Shown piece by piece: positions 45,439 to 54,076 of a DNA stretch of 64,000 nucleotides (position 1 is its first letter; each line of letters starts with the position of its first letter). The position numbers were made by a program, and so were the translations under genes. Origin of the DNA: Kastovskya adunca ATA6-11-RM4 (GTDB taxonomy: Bacteria > Cyanobacteriota > Cyanobacteriia > Cyanobacteriales > Coleofasciculaceae); assembly GCA_019359445.1 (NCBI GenBank), contig JAHHHJ010000021.1, positions 35,256-99,255 of the forward strand. The letters are read 5' to 3'. The notes under the pieces were generated by a model. It was not told the origin of the DNA. It searched no databases and saw only the letters and a list, made by a program, of their open reading frames with translations.

Positions 45439-46778
45439 CATTTATGAATCACAACAGGTACGCCGCTAGAGGGGACAAAGGTAATGCCTCGGCGTACTGG
45501 ACGTACTGGGCGATTGTCGGAGAGTGAAAGTTGAAAGCGCGACAAGATGGTGGCGAGAATTAGCTTCATTTCGTACCTCGAAAAGACGGTGCCAATGCAG
45601 CCACGAGAACCGCCGCCAAAGGGTAAAAACTCGTAAGGCGACAAGTCGCGGTCTAAAAAGTGCGTGGGGTCAAATTGGGTGGGATTGGGGTAGGCTTGCG
45701 GACGGCGATGGGCGAGGTAAATGCAGGGAATGAGAATGGTTCCCGGCTCGAAATCGTATCCCCTGATATTCAGGGTTTCTTTTACCATGCGAGGGACGCA
45801 AATCAGCGCAATCGGGTAAGCCCGCAAGGTTTCGGAGCAGACGGCGCTGAGGTAGGGAAGTTGCGCGATCGCTTCTGGAGTGCGATCGCTACCCAAGCCA
45901 TCTAGTTCCTCCTGTAGCCGCTGCTGTACTGAGGCGGAGGCGTGTATCCAGTGAAATGCCCAGGTGAGAGAGGCGGCGGTGGTTTCATACCCTAGCAGCA
46001 GTAGGGAAACCAATTGATCGCGCAGCTCCTGATTAGTCATTTGCTCGCCGTCGGCATCTCGCGCCGCTATCAGCATACTGAGGATATCAGTGCTAGAGCG
46101 ATCGCTATTAGCACGGCGTTCCTCAATTTCCGCATAAACCAGCTCGTCAATTTGCTGTCGTCGCCGCAGAAAGTTCCCCCACGGACTCCACGCCCCCAAA
46201 TCTTTCTGCAAGGGGGGAAAGAAGAACTGACTGGAGAAAACAGGGGTGGTTACATCATCAAGAAGCCCACTTAGTAAGGCTTTTACCTGTTCATAGCGCG
46301 GCCCTGGTTCCAAGCCAAACACCACGCGTAAGATAATGCTGAGGGTAATATCTGGCATGTACTGGTGGATGAGGACAGAGGCTCCCGGTTTCCAGGATGA
46401 AGTAACTTCTTCGGTAATTTCGCAGATGACTTGACCATAGGCTTTCATGCGATCGCCATGAAAGGCTGGCATTAATAACTGACGGGTGCGCTGGTGAGCG
46501 CGTCCTTCCTGCAAAATTACCGAGCGATCGCCCATTAGAGGCTGGAAGACGTGGGTGGCGACTTGAAAGTCCAGCTTTTTGGCGGGGAGGGCGAAAATCT
46601 CTTGAATTGCTTCGGGTTCGCCAAAAAACACCACAGGTGGGGAATTTAAACCCAGTACCCTGGTTGTAAAGGGATCGCCGTAGCGATCGCGACAGCGATC
46701 TAAAAAGTCAGTCGGTTGAGCAACAAGCTGGAGCGTTTGCAACAGCGACGGCGTCCGAGGCCCATCAGGCAGTTTCAT
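45420..46778 (-). CDS. Cytochrome P450, CYP110-like
   Basis: A 452-residue soluble-type P450. I-helix LLLLGYETTAASLTWAFHW with the oxygen-binding Thr, ExxR as ETLR, and the heme loop FLPFGGGSRGCIG with the ligand Cys. The start KLPDGPRTPSLLQTL and RYGDPFTTRVLG resemble the CYP110 family of filamentous cyanobacteria, some of which hydroxylate fatty acids or alkanes; the substrate here is unknown. The last residues (KCLSPEC) and the stop are encoded by actcagg repeats, so the C-terminus was probably altered by the repeat. A paralogue lies at 54077-55423. Confidence 0.93.
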   Translation of the reverse strand: MKLPDGPRTPSLLQTLQLVAQPTDFLDRCRDRYGDPFTTRVLGLNSPPVVFFGEPEAIQEIFALPAKKLDFQVATHVFQPLMGDRSVILQEGRAHQRTRQLLMPAFHGDRMKAYGQVICEITEEVTSSWKPGASVLIHQYMPDITLSIILRVVFGLEPGPRYEQVKALLSGLLDDVTTPVFSSQFFFPPLQKDLGAWSPWGNFLRRRQQIDELVYAEIEERRANSDRSSTDILSMLIAARDADGEQMTNQELRDQLVSLLLLGYETTAASLTWAFHWIHASASVQQRLQEELDGLGSDRTPEAIAQLPYLSAVCSETLRAYPIALICVPRMVKETLNIRGYDFEPGTILIPCIYLAHRRPQAYPNPTQFDPTHFLDRDLSPYEFLPFGGGSRGCIGTVFSRYEMKLILATILSRFQLSLSDNRPVRPVRRGITFVPSSGVPVVIHKCLSPEC

Positions 46779-46902
46779 CTAAAATTTCTTGAGTCCGGGA
46801 ATTACTACAAGCCTCGCAAAAAGGCTCTGTTCTATTCCTTATACTCTCAAAACTGACCCCGGAACTGCCAAAGGAAGTAATATCATTCGGGCTACTAAAG
46901 TT

Positions 46903-48474
46903 CTAAAGCCCTATGATTTGCCAAAGCTTGCCACGCTTATTAATATTTTTTAGCTGGTAATCTTTCTCCAAATCCTCTCGCAATTCTTGAGAAGGATTGT
47001 ATAAAAATACTTCACCGAAGCGATCGGGAATTTCCGGTGTAGTATTACTCTTCGTCAAAATTAACCGCACTTTTTGATCGAGTAGATGACTCAACACTAG
47101 TACATCAACTGTGTTAAAAGAATTCGTGTCATTAAGTAGTAGAGGGCTACCTGCTTGATTAATTTGACGAGCAACTTCTGGCATATATTGGCTATGTCCT
47201 TTATTCCACCATGCCTCTGCTTGAGAACTGATTAGGCAAGACACGACGCCGCCAGAAATCAGTACTGCCATCACCGCTGACCAGATGCTGCGTTGCCAGA
47301 AACTGCGAGAGGTGATTTTCGTAGCCAATAGATAGGCAACAGCTATTTGAATTCCTAAATAACAGGGAATAAAATACCGAGACCTCATCGACCCAGATCC
47401 CCCCAAGATCACATCAGGTAAGATCGTCATCGCGGCTGTTGTTCCGATGAAAGTCAAGATAAATAGCCAAATCTTTTCTGAACTATTTTTGTACAGAAAA
47501 TAAAGAGCATATCCTGCTAATACTAAAATAATAGGAGCTAAAATGTTTCCAAGATTCACATCAATAAAGACTTGTCCCAAATTCCGCCCCCAAGCTACTA
47601 CTAAACTCGAAAATTCTGCTCTCTGTTGCGCTCCTGATGTTACTGCTTTTACACTGTCTAAGTTAAACAGAATCACCAAAACCCACGGCACGAAAGTAAG
47701 AAAACTGATTATCGAAGTAACTAAATAAGTAATAAAAATCTTATTGGATTGAAATCTTTCAATAATAAATACATAAATGGCATGTCCGAAAGCGATAAGC
47801 AAAAAGTACAGATGGCTATAAAATCCCACAATTAAGCTAAGGGCGTAAATTAGCCAACTGCGCTTAGTATCAACTCGTAATGCATAAAGAAGTGAAGCAC
47901 TTGATAGCACGGTAACTACAGTCATTAAACTATACATTCGTGCTTCCTGGGCATACAGGACGTGAAACGGCGAGACGGATACCAGTGCCATTGCTATCCA
48001 GGCAACTAAGGGAAGCTCAAATAATTCTCGACATAGCCAATAGAGACAAGGAAAGACTAATAAGCTAGTTACAGCCGAAAAGCTTCGCGTAACAGCGATG
48101 GAATTACCAAATAACTGCATCCAAAATCTGGTTAGTAGAAAATAAAGGGGTGGATGGACGTTTCCTACTAAGCTTTTAACTGTACCACTTAAGTTTTTGT
48201 CAGAATTTGGCTGTTGATACTTCCGTAGGTTATTAACACTGATAATCTGATCGTTGAAGGATTCTTGAATAAACTCTTCTCTTGTGTAGCCAGAAACTCT
48301 TAAAGAAGTAATTGCTTCATCATACCAGTAGACTTTTTTACCCAAATTGACGAATCGAAAACTTATGCCTAATAATAAAGTTATGATCAGAAAAATTCGC
48401 AGCCAATTCAATTTACTGGGATAATTTGGATTGACTGTTTGTTTCTGCGGAGGATTTACTATTTGTCTCTGCAT
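46903..48474 (-). CDS. GT39-type membrane glycosyltransferase
   Basis: A 523-residue polytopic protein with about ten membrane helices. The first outer loop has VYWYDEAITSLRVSG, whose DE acid pair is the GT39/ArnT-type catalytic site, and NVHPPLYFLLTRFWMQLFG; then ALVSVSPFHVLYAQEARMYSL, a hallmark of this group, using a polyprenyl-phosphate sugar donor. Acceptor unknown. The gene is AT-richer than its flanks and contains no HIP1 octamer that I can find, which may mean transfer. Confidence 0.88.
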   Translation of the reverse strand: MQRQIVNPPQKQTVNPNYPSKLNWLRIFLIITLLLGISFRFVNLGKKVYWYDEAITSLRVSGYTREEFIQESFNDQIISVNNLRKYQQPNSDKNLSGTVKSLVGNVHPPLYFLLTRFWMQLFGNSIAVTRSFSAVTSLLVFPCLYWLCRELFELPLVAWIAMALVSVSPFHVLYAQEARMYSLMTVVTVLSSASLLYALRVDTKRSWLIYALSLIVGFYSHLYFLLIAFGHAIYVFIIERFQSNKIFITYLVTSIISFLTFVPWVLVILFNLDSVKAVTSGAQQRAEFSSLVVAWGRNLGQVFIDVNLGNILAPIILVLAGYALYFLYKNSSEKIWLFILTFIGTTAAMTILPDVILGGSGSMRSRYFIPCYLGIQIAVAYLLATKITSRSFWQRSIWSAVMAVLISGGVVSCLISSQAEAWWNKGHSQYMPEVARQINQAGSPLLLNDTNSFNTVDVLVLSHLLDQKVRLILTKSNTTPEIPDRFGEVFLYNPSQELREDLEKDYQLKNINKRGKLWQIIGL

Positions 48475-48598
48475 AGGTTGAAACCCAAATTTAGGAATTA
48501 ATTAGATGTCGTTCGCTGCAGGCAAAGCACTAGCCGTTCAAGCCAGCAAAAAAGATTAATTCGGATTACTACGGAATGTTTACACAAACTTTATCCGT

Positions 48599-48793
48599 AT
48601 GCCAAGGATTTTTCCGCGAATTTACATAAATTCTCTTTCAGAGACGCTACGCGATCGCTTGGACAATCCCGAAGATTTTGAGCAGATTCAGCAGACGGTG
48701 GAAATGTTCAAGGATGTTTTGCCGGAATTGATTGTACAAGATGCCCTATTTCACATGGGTCTGGCAAATCTTCAATCCGTCAGTAAACTTTGA
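48599..48793 (+). CDS. Small protein of unknown function
   Basis: A 64-residue frame, MPRIFPRIYINSLSETLRDRL... FKDVLPELIVQDALFHMGLANL, helical with no recognised motif. It lies 30 bases before the SDR gene on the same strand. The ribosome site before ATG 48599 is weak. It is plausible as a small gene, with limited support. Confidence 0.4.
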   Translation: MPRIFPRIYINSLSETLRDRLDNPEDFEQIQQTVEMFKDVLPELIVQDALFHMGLANLQSVSKL

Positions 48794-48823
48794 TTTAATA
48801 GAACAGCACGAAAGGAAAACAAC

Positions 48824-49615
48824 ATGGTTGCTACACCATCTCATACAAGCCAAACCTCAGAATCCAAGTTAATGCGCGATCGCGTCGTCCTAATTACAGG
48901 TGCGAGTCGCGGCATTGGTGCGGCTACCGCTAAACTCTTAGGACATCACGGTGCCGCCGTTGGAGTTAACTACTACGGCAGTGAAGAGGCGGCTCAACAA
49001 GTCGTTGAGGAGATTTCATCAGATGGTGGTCGCGCGATCGCTGTCAAAGCAGACGTCAGAGATTTTCAACAAGTCGATGCAATGGTGCAAAAGGTTTCAG
49101 AGGCATTTGGTGCAATTGATACGCTCGTTATCAATGCCCATGCTGGGTTTCCGATGGTTCCCTTTGTGGACTATCGCTGGGAAGATTTTGAAGCGAAATT
49201 ACTCGGAGAACTCAAAGGTGCCTTTTTTCCTTGCAAGGCAGTTGTTCCATCCATGATTGAACAGAACCGGGGTTGCATCATTGCGGTGAGTAGTAGTTCA
49301 TCTCGCAATCCTAGCCAGGGGTTCTCTGCCCACAGTACAGCCAAGTCTGGGCTGGATGCCTTTATAAAAAGCCTTGCCTTGGAACTCGGTTCTCACGGGA
49401 TTCGTGCCAATGTTGTAGCACCCGGATTGACACTAACTGATGCAACAGCAGGTTTGCCGCAGGAGTATAAAGACGCATCCGCTCAAACGGTTCCAATGAA
49501 ACGAAACGGACTACCGGAAGATGTTGCAAGTGCAATTCTGCTGCTAGCGTCTGAGGAAGCGAGATTTATCACAGGAGCTTATTTGCCTGTCAGTGGTGGT
49601 ATTCAGATGCTTTAA
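48824..49615 (+). CDS. SDR family protein with the catalytic tyrosine replaced by histidine
   Basis: A 263-residue short-chain dehydrogenase/reductase fold. Cofactor loop TGASRGIG (25-32), an altered NNAG as NAHAG (104-108), the serine strand IIAVSSSSSRNP, and the C-terminal PG...T loop. The YxxxK motif reads HSTAK: His170 stands where Tyr is expected, while Lys174 is kept. Normal activity would be impaired unless His replaces the Tyr acid. N-terminal 18 residues (VATPSHTSQTSES) are an extra tail. Start at ATG 48824 after aaaggaaaac. Confidence 0.9.
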   Translation: MVATPSHTSQTSESKLMRDRVVLITGASRGIGAATAKLLGHHGAAVGVNYYGSEEAAQQVVEEISSDGGRAIAVKADVRDFQQVDAMVQKVSEAFGAIDTLVINAHAGFPMVPFVDYRWEDFEAKLLGELKGAFFPCKAVVPSMIEQNRGCIIAVSSSSSRNPSQGFSAHSTAKSGLDAFIKSLALELGSHGIRANVVAPGLTLTDATAGLPQEYKDASAQTVPMKRNGLPEDVASAILLLASEEARFITGAYLPVSGGIQML

Positions 49616-50055
49616 CGGTTGATGACTGGCGTCACCATAGCCCGATACAACCAAAGCTGTCACGCAACCTGGAGTTAGTCGAGTTACTGCGCCAAATTAG
49701 AGCACGACAGGGGTGATCGCAGCAGAGAGGTTGCGATCGCTCTATGCTGAGATATCTTGCGATCGCGGGGGCCATTGTCGGCGGACGCAGAACTTTTCCT
49801 AGATTGACTGACAAACAATAAGACCGTTGCTCTTAGCGACCATTTTTTCCTCTGCTAGACAAAGGCAAGTTCGTTAAGCTAGAAGAAGAGAACAAGAGCA
49901 AGCAGCCTATAAGTTTTTGTGCTTAGCAGTCACAAGATGATACGACCTCCTATTTTTACCATTGACAAAGGACTGGACTTAAGTGCGTAGTACGTTTTAC
50001 TCTCGCTAAAAACCATTAGTTCTGCAAAGCAATCGCGTTTAGTAAAAAAAGATAA
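49616..50055. other. Intergenic region, no convincing gene
   Basis: 440 bases. A plus-strand stretch at about 49620-49715 reads RNLELVELLRQIRARQG before a stop and looks protein-like, so it may be the decayed end of a lost gene. Three GCGATCGC or near copies lie within 49730-49770. Confidence 0.35.
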
Positions 50056-51078
50056 GTGATAAAGCCTGAGATCGTCGTCATTGGAGCATCGGCGGGAGGG
50101 ATGGAAGCCCTGAAAAAGCTCGTTGCTCAACTCCCCTCCAATTTTCCATGTGCTGTTTTCATTGTTTGGCATATTGCCCCAGCGTATCCAAGTATATTGC
50201 CCCAAATCCTGGATCGGGTTTGCTCCCTGCCAGTCGCCCATGCAATTGACAAAGAGGAAATCAAACCGGGACGGGTTTATGTTGCTCCCTCAGATCACCA
50301 TCTGATTGTCGATTGGGGGCATATTCGAGTCACGAAGGGACCGAAGGAAAATCGCTTTCGTCCCTCGATTGACGTCTTATTCCGCTCCGCCGCCCGGAGC
50401 TATGGAAATCAAGTGATCGGGGTCGTTCTAACTGGAATGCTGGATGATGGGGCATCTGGGCTGTACGCAGTGAAGGAGCAAGGCGGGAAAGCGATTGTCC
50501 AACACCCTTTTGATGCGCTTCACTCCTCCATGCCTATACAAGCGATGAAAGCGGTAGAGGTCGATCACTGCGTCCCCGTCGCGGAAATGGGCGCTTTATT
50601 AGTTCAGATGACAAACGAAGCCGTCGAGAAGAAAGGAGGACATCTAGTGTCTGAGCAGATGGACATTGAAGTCAAAGTGGCGCAGGAAGACAATGCTTTT
50701 GAGAGCGGTGTCATGAAGATTGGGAAGCTCTCTCCTTATACCTGTCCTGAGTGCCACGGGATGCTTCTGCAACTGCAAGAAGGCAACCGTATCCGCTTCC
50801 GTTGCCATACAGGACATGCCTATTCCCTGAATTCTCTGCTTGTAGAAGTAACGGAGTCTATTGAAGTCTCCCTTTGGAACACACTTCGCGGGATCGAGGA
50901 AAGCGAAATGTTAATGAGCCACATGGCTAAACATCTGTACGAAACGAACGATACGGAGATGGCGGAACGATTTTTGCAGAAATCTAAAGAATCAACAAGG
51001 CAAGCTAGCCTAGTTAGGCAGGCGGTGATGAGCCACGAAATCCTAAGTCAAGAAAAGATAGCTAACCCGGAGGAGTAG
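50056..51078 (+). CDS. CheB-type methylesterase with C-terminal zinc-ribbon-like domain
   Basis: A 340-residue protein. The CheB catalytic domain (about 4-190) has IGASAGGMEALK with Ser12, VWHIAP with His39 and VVLTGMLDDGA with Asp130, the catalytic triad. There is no receiver domain. The C-terminal part holds YTCPECHGML...RIRFRCHTGHAYS (about 228-256), a four-Cys/His metal site followed by a helical tail, a form seen in stand-alone CheB-like proteins. Start at GTG 50056. No chemoreceptor or CheA/CheR gene adjoins it, so the substrate is unclear. Confidence 0.88.
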   Translation: MIKPEIVVIGASAGGMEALKKLVAQLPSNFPCAVFIVWHIAPAYPSILPQILDRVCSLPVAHAIDKEEIKPGRVYVAPSDHHLIVDWGHIRVTKGPKENRFRPSIDVLFRSAARSYGNQVIGVVLTGMLDDGASGLYAVKEQGGKAIVQHPFDALHSSMPIQAMKAVEVDHCVPVAEMGALLVQMTNEAVEKKGGHLVSEQMDIEVKVAQEDNAFESGVMKIGKLSPYTCPECHGMLLQLQEGNRIRFRCHTGHAYSLNSLLVEVTESIEVSLWNTLRGIEESEMLMSHMAKHLYETNDTEMAERFLQKSKESTRQASLVRQAVMSHEILSQEKIANPEE

Positions 51079-51450
51079 AAGTAGCAACTGACCAAAAACT
51101 TAGAATTCGCCTAGCTTTGCCGGAAAAAGAAGTGGGTTAACGCTTCTGAAAACGGTTCAATTTTGAGAGATAAGGGGCGGCGCAAGCTAGGCTGTTTCTC
51201 TCCTGCGGTTTTTCCAACTAGATCACGGGAACTGTCATCTGAAAATCGGAGTACCGTGGGTAAACTTTGGGCTTCAAGATTCCCCACCATAGTTGTACTC
51301 AGCTTGGTGGTGGGTAGTTTACTACAAGCTTTGGAAGTAGGCTTTGTTCTATTCCTTAGCATCAAGTTTATTAACCTTGCATCTTTTACCTTGCATAAGT
51401 GCTGAGGCTCCAGAGATATATGCTCTGCGAACGCTAGGAGTCAATCAATT
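51079..51450. other. Intergenic region, doubtful 80-codon frame
   Basis: 372 bases between the CheB-like and zinc-ribbon genes. A plus-strand frame at 51163-51405 has a hydrophobic stretch (TIVVLSLVVGSLLQALEVGFVLFL) but basic low-quality sequence before it and no good ribosome site, so it is not called. Confidence 0.35.
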
Positions 51451-52215
51451 ATGCTAAGGCTAAGAAACAGATACCACGCTCTGCACTGCAATTGTGGAAT
51501 GATTTATCTGGCTAAAGCCAGCTCCTTAGGTAATAAAATCATTTGTAAAGAATGCGGTCGGACTCCTCAAATAGAAGAACTAGAATCAAAACCATTTTCT
51601 TCAAAAACAGTTTTCAACAAATCTCATCATCTGAGCAATTTTCAGCAATCATTAACTTTTTCAAATAGACACATCGTTTTAGCAGCAGTTACCCTTGCCA
51701 GCCTACTAGGCATCGTGGTTTATCGCCCTACCATACTACCCCAACAAGCACAGCTACCTACCTTACCAGTATCATTACAGTCTGCACTTAAACCAAGCCG
51801 TTCTCCTGTTTCTCTTCCAAACGGCACTGATATCATTCCACCTCAAGATTCAGAGGGTCTGGGAGCGCTAAAGATCGTTAATGGAATGACCGACGATGCT
51901 GCTATTAAACTTGTAGATAGTGTCTCCGGTAAGACGCGTCGTTTTGTGTATGTTCAGGCTAATCAAAAAGTGACTATTGAAGGTATTAGCCCTTGTAACT
52001 GTATATTAAAATTTACTCTGGGAAAAGATTGGGAGCAAACAAAGCAAAGTTTTTTGCAAAATCCCTCATTTTCCCAATTTAGCAAACCGTTGGATTTTAG
52101 AGAAATCGAAAAAGAGTCAGGAGTAGAGTGGATGAAATACGAGGCGACATTACATCCTGTACCTCACGGAAGCGCACGAACAAAGCCAATTAAAGCCAGG
52201 GATTTTGAGGATTGA
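51451..52215 (+). CDS. Membrane protein with N-terminal zinc ribbon, unknown function
   Basis: 254 residues. An N-terminal zinc ribbon (CNCGM at about 13-17 and CKECGR at about 32-37), a linker, one membrane helix (about 74-92, IVLAAVTLASLLGIVVY), then an outer domain of about 110 residues with LKIVNGMTDDAAIKLVDSVSGKTRRFVYVQANQKVTIEGI and SPCNCILKFTLGKDW. I recall similar outer domains in other cyanobacterial proteins without known function. Its cytoplasmic zinc ribbon resembles the one ending the neighbouring metallopeptidase. ATG start at 51451. Confidence 0.75.
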   Translation: MLRLRNRYHALHCNCGMIYLAKASSLGNKIICKECGRTPQIEELESKPFSSKTVFNKSHHLSNFQQSLTFSNRHIVLAAVTLASLLGIVVYRPTILPQQAQLPTLPVSLQSALKPSRSPVSLPNGTDIIPPQDSEGLGALKIVNGMTDDAAIKLVDSVSGKTRRFVYVQANQKVTIEGISPCNCILKFTLGKDWEQTKQSFLQNPSFSQFSKPLDFREIEKESGVEWMKYEATLHPVPHGSARTKPIKARDFED

Positions 52216-52309
52216 TCAGCCGCTCAATAACTGTTATTTCTTAGGAAATTTTCCTGAATAATTTCATGTTTCAATACAAGTTCATGTAGCTAAATGAAGT
52301 GAATTACTC

Positions 52310-52477
52310 ATGCTTAAAACCCAAGACCCTACCGTTAAAAAAGTACTTCATGGCTACCCAAACCTAGGGCGTATTAAGGAATCACTCAAAATATTGTACA
52401 AACATTTTTCGAGGGAAACCATCTATTCATTCTCAAATAACATTTTGCCTAGCGATGTATCCATACTTCCTGGATAA
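52310..52477 (+). pseudogene. N-terminal part of the metallopeptidase gene, cut off by a TAA
   Basis: Frame from ATG 52310 (MLKTQDPTVKKVLHGYPNL...) through 55 codons to TAA at 52475-52477. The same frame continues without a gap from the base after the stop (DPVIAFHRLAGKLVRHLNLPEG) into the metallopeptidase. A single base change (for example CAA or GAA to TAA) would explain it. Restored, the protein would have about 311 residues. Confidence 0.65.
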
Positions 52478-52516
52478 GATCCTGTCATTGCCTTTCATCG
52501 GTTAGCAGGTAAGCTT

Positions 52517-53245
52517 GTGCGCCATTTAAACCTGCCAGAGGGATCAATTTTAATTAATTTCCGGTGGAACATGGAGAATCTGGGACGGGTTGAACTGACA
52601 AGGGAAAATGAGTATCTAGTTGAGTTGCAGGGGCGGTATCGTGAAGACGATCGAGATGTTGCAGCCGTTCTTGCCCATGAGATTACCCATGTTTTTTTAT
52701 ATCGCGCTGGCTTATGGCTTCCTAATACCTACGATAATGAAATTCTTACGGATACAGCCTCTGTGTATCTTGGCATTGGATGGCTTTCTTTAAATGCTTA
52801 CCGAGTGACTCAGTCTCAACATTGCAGGCTGGAAGAAAGGATAGGATACCTGACACCTGAAGAATTTGGCTACGTGTTGGGTAAACGAGCGATCGCCTTC
52901 TCGGAAAAAGTTGATGATTTGATTACCAGTCCGGCGGCAAAGCAGGCATTTAAGGCGGGGTTTAGAAAAGCAAAGTTAGAATATCGCCAGCCGCCACTGC
53001 AAGGTTGTAGTCTGGTCAGACGCGGACGGTATTGGTGGAACCGTCAATGGATTCGCACGATTAGTCGCTCCACAGGCTTGAAGGGGCTTTCCCGTTCATT
53101 TAATGGCTGTCAATTTGATGTTTCTGATGGGATGAAAGTTGTTTTTGAATGTCCGGCGTGCAGTCAAAAGCTTCGTCTGCCAATCAAGAAAAAAACTGAG
53201 GCTCGTTGTGGTATTTGTCAGTCGTTTTTTAAGTGTCAAACGTAA
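52517..53245 (+). CDS. HExxH metallopeptidase-like protein with C-terminal zinc ribbon
   Basis: 242 residues from GTG 52517. VAAVLAHEITHVFLYRAG holds the HEITH zinc site; the following Glu in NEILTDTASVYLG may be the third ligand (a gluzincin pattern). The C-terminal ribbon has CPAC and CGIC. The true N-terminus is uncertain because the open frame extends 13 codons upstream to an in-frame TAA, beyond which coding sequence continues (52310-52477). If translation restarts at GTG, the active site is still intact. Likely cytoplasmic. Confidence 0.75.
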   Translation: MRHLNLPEGSILINFRWNMENLGRVELTRENEYLVELQGRYREDDRDVAAVLAHEITHVFLYRAGLWLPNTYDNEILTDTASVYLGIGWLSLNAYRVTQSQHCRLEERIGYLTPEEFGYVLGKRAIAFSEKVDDLITSPAAKQAFKAGFRKAKLEYRQPPLQGCSLVRRGRYWWNRQWIRTISRSTGLKGLSRSFNGCQFDVSDGMKVVFECPACSQKLRLPIKKKTEARCGICQSFFKCQT

Positions 53246-53357
53246 TTTGGAATACTAATTTATACGGTTTTAGTGGATAGAAAGGATTTAAGCGATCGCT
53301 TATTTCTGCTCAGTTCCAACAGGGTAGGCTCTTCTGCGGCATTCAATTACTTATCAA

Positions 53358-53960
53358 TCACCAGATTTTTGCCATCCACAAGACGAATCCCGATAGCTCT
53401 GGATCGCCGCTCACTGCTTCGGGATTCTCCAAAATGTCAGGTTCGTGATGGGGACGGTAGATGTAGACTTTGCGGTTTTTGCGATCAATTAATAAGCCTA
53501 GTGATGCACCGTTGTCAATGTATTCCTGCATTTTGTTTTGCAATCCACTGAGAGTATCGCTAGAAGACCGTAATTCAATCACAAAGTCTGGACAAATCGG
53601 AGCAAATGAGGATTTTTGTTCTTCAGTTAAGGCATTCCAGCGCTCTAGTTTAATCCACGAGGCATCAGGAGAACGGGTTGCCCCATTAGGCAGGGTAAAG
53701 CCTGTACTGGAGTCAAACGTTTCACCTGTGCCATCTTGATCTGCCCAGTTCGCAAGTTGTTGAGCAATTTTAATGTTTCGATTACCTGTATCTGAAAAAG
53801 CTGGCGGCATAATAATAACTTCCCCAGTCGCAGTACGCTCAATTCTCAAATCGCGATTGGCTAGACAGAATTCATAGAATTGTTCAACACTCATCGATTT
53901 GATCGCAGGGAGATTGACCGTCAGTGGGACGCTCATGCTTTGAATGAGCAGCGTCGTCAT
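53358..53960 (-). CDS. Uma2 family (DUF820) putative endonuclease
   Basis: 200 residues of the PD-(D/E)XK type: MSVEQFYEFCLANRDLRIERTATGEVIIMPP, the strand NGATRSPDASWIKLERW, FAPICPDFVIELRSSSDTLSGLQNKMQEYIDNGASLGLLIDRKNRKVYIYRP with the catalytic PD and Glu. It belongs to a different subgroup from the copy at 35057-35614. A start at Met9 (53936) is also possible. Confidence 0.9.
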   Translation of the reverse strand: MTTLLIQSMSVPLTVNLPAIKSMSVEQFYEFCLANRDLRIERTATGEVIIMPPAFSDTGNRNIKIAQQLANWADQDGTGETFDSSTGFTLPNGATRSPDASWIKLERWNALTEEQKSSFAPICPDFVIELRSSSDTLSGLQNKMQEYIDNGASLGLLIDRKNRKVYIYRPHHEPDILENPEAVSGDPELSGFVLWMAKIW

Positions 53961-54076
53961 TGTTTTGCCTCAATTAAAGTTATTTTTGGACAATGCCCAC
54001 CCTATAACGATGTTGGGTTTATTTAAGCGCAGCTACTTACTCTGCCCTACACCGCCAAAACAGGCGATCGCTCTTG

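Noticed and set aside
49632..49814. Minus-strand 60-codon frame in the gap after the SDR gene
   Set aside because: Mixed composition with no ribosome site; likely chance.
51163..51405. 80-codon plus-strand frame with one hydrophobic stretch
   Set aside because: No ribosome site, basic unstructured first half; the hydrophobic part alone is not enough to call a gene.
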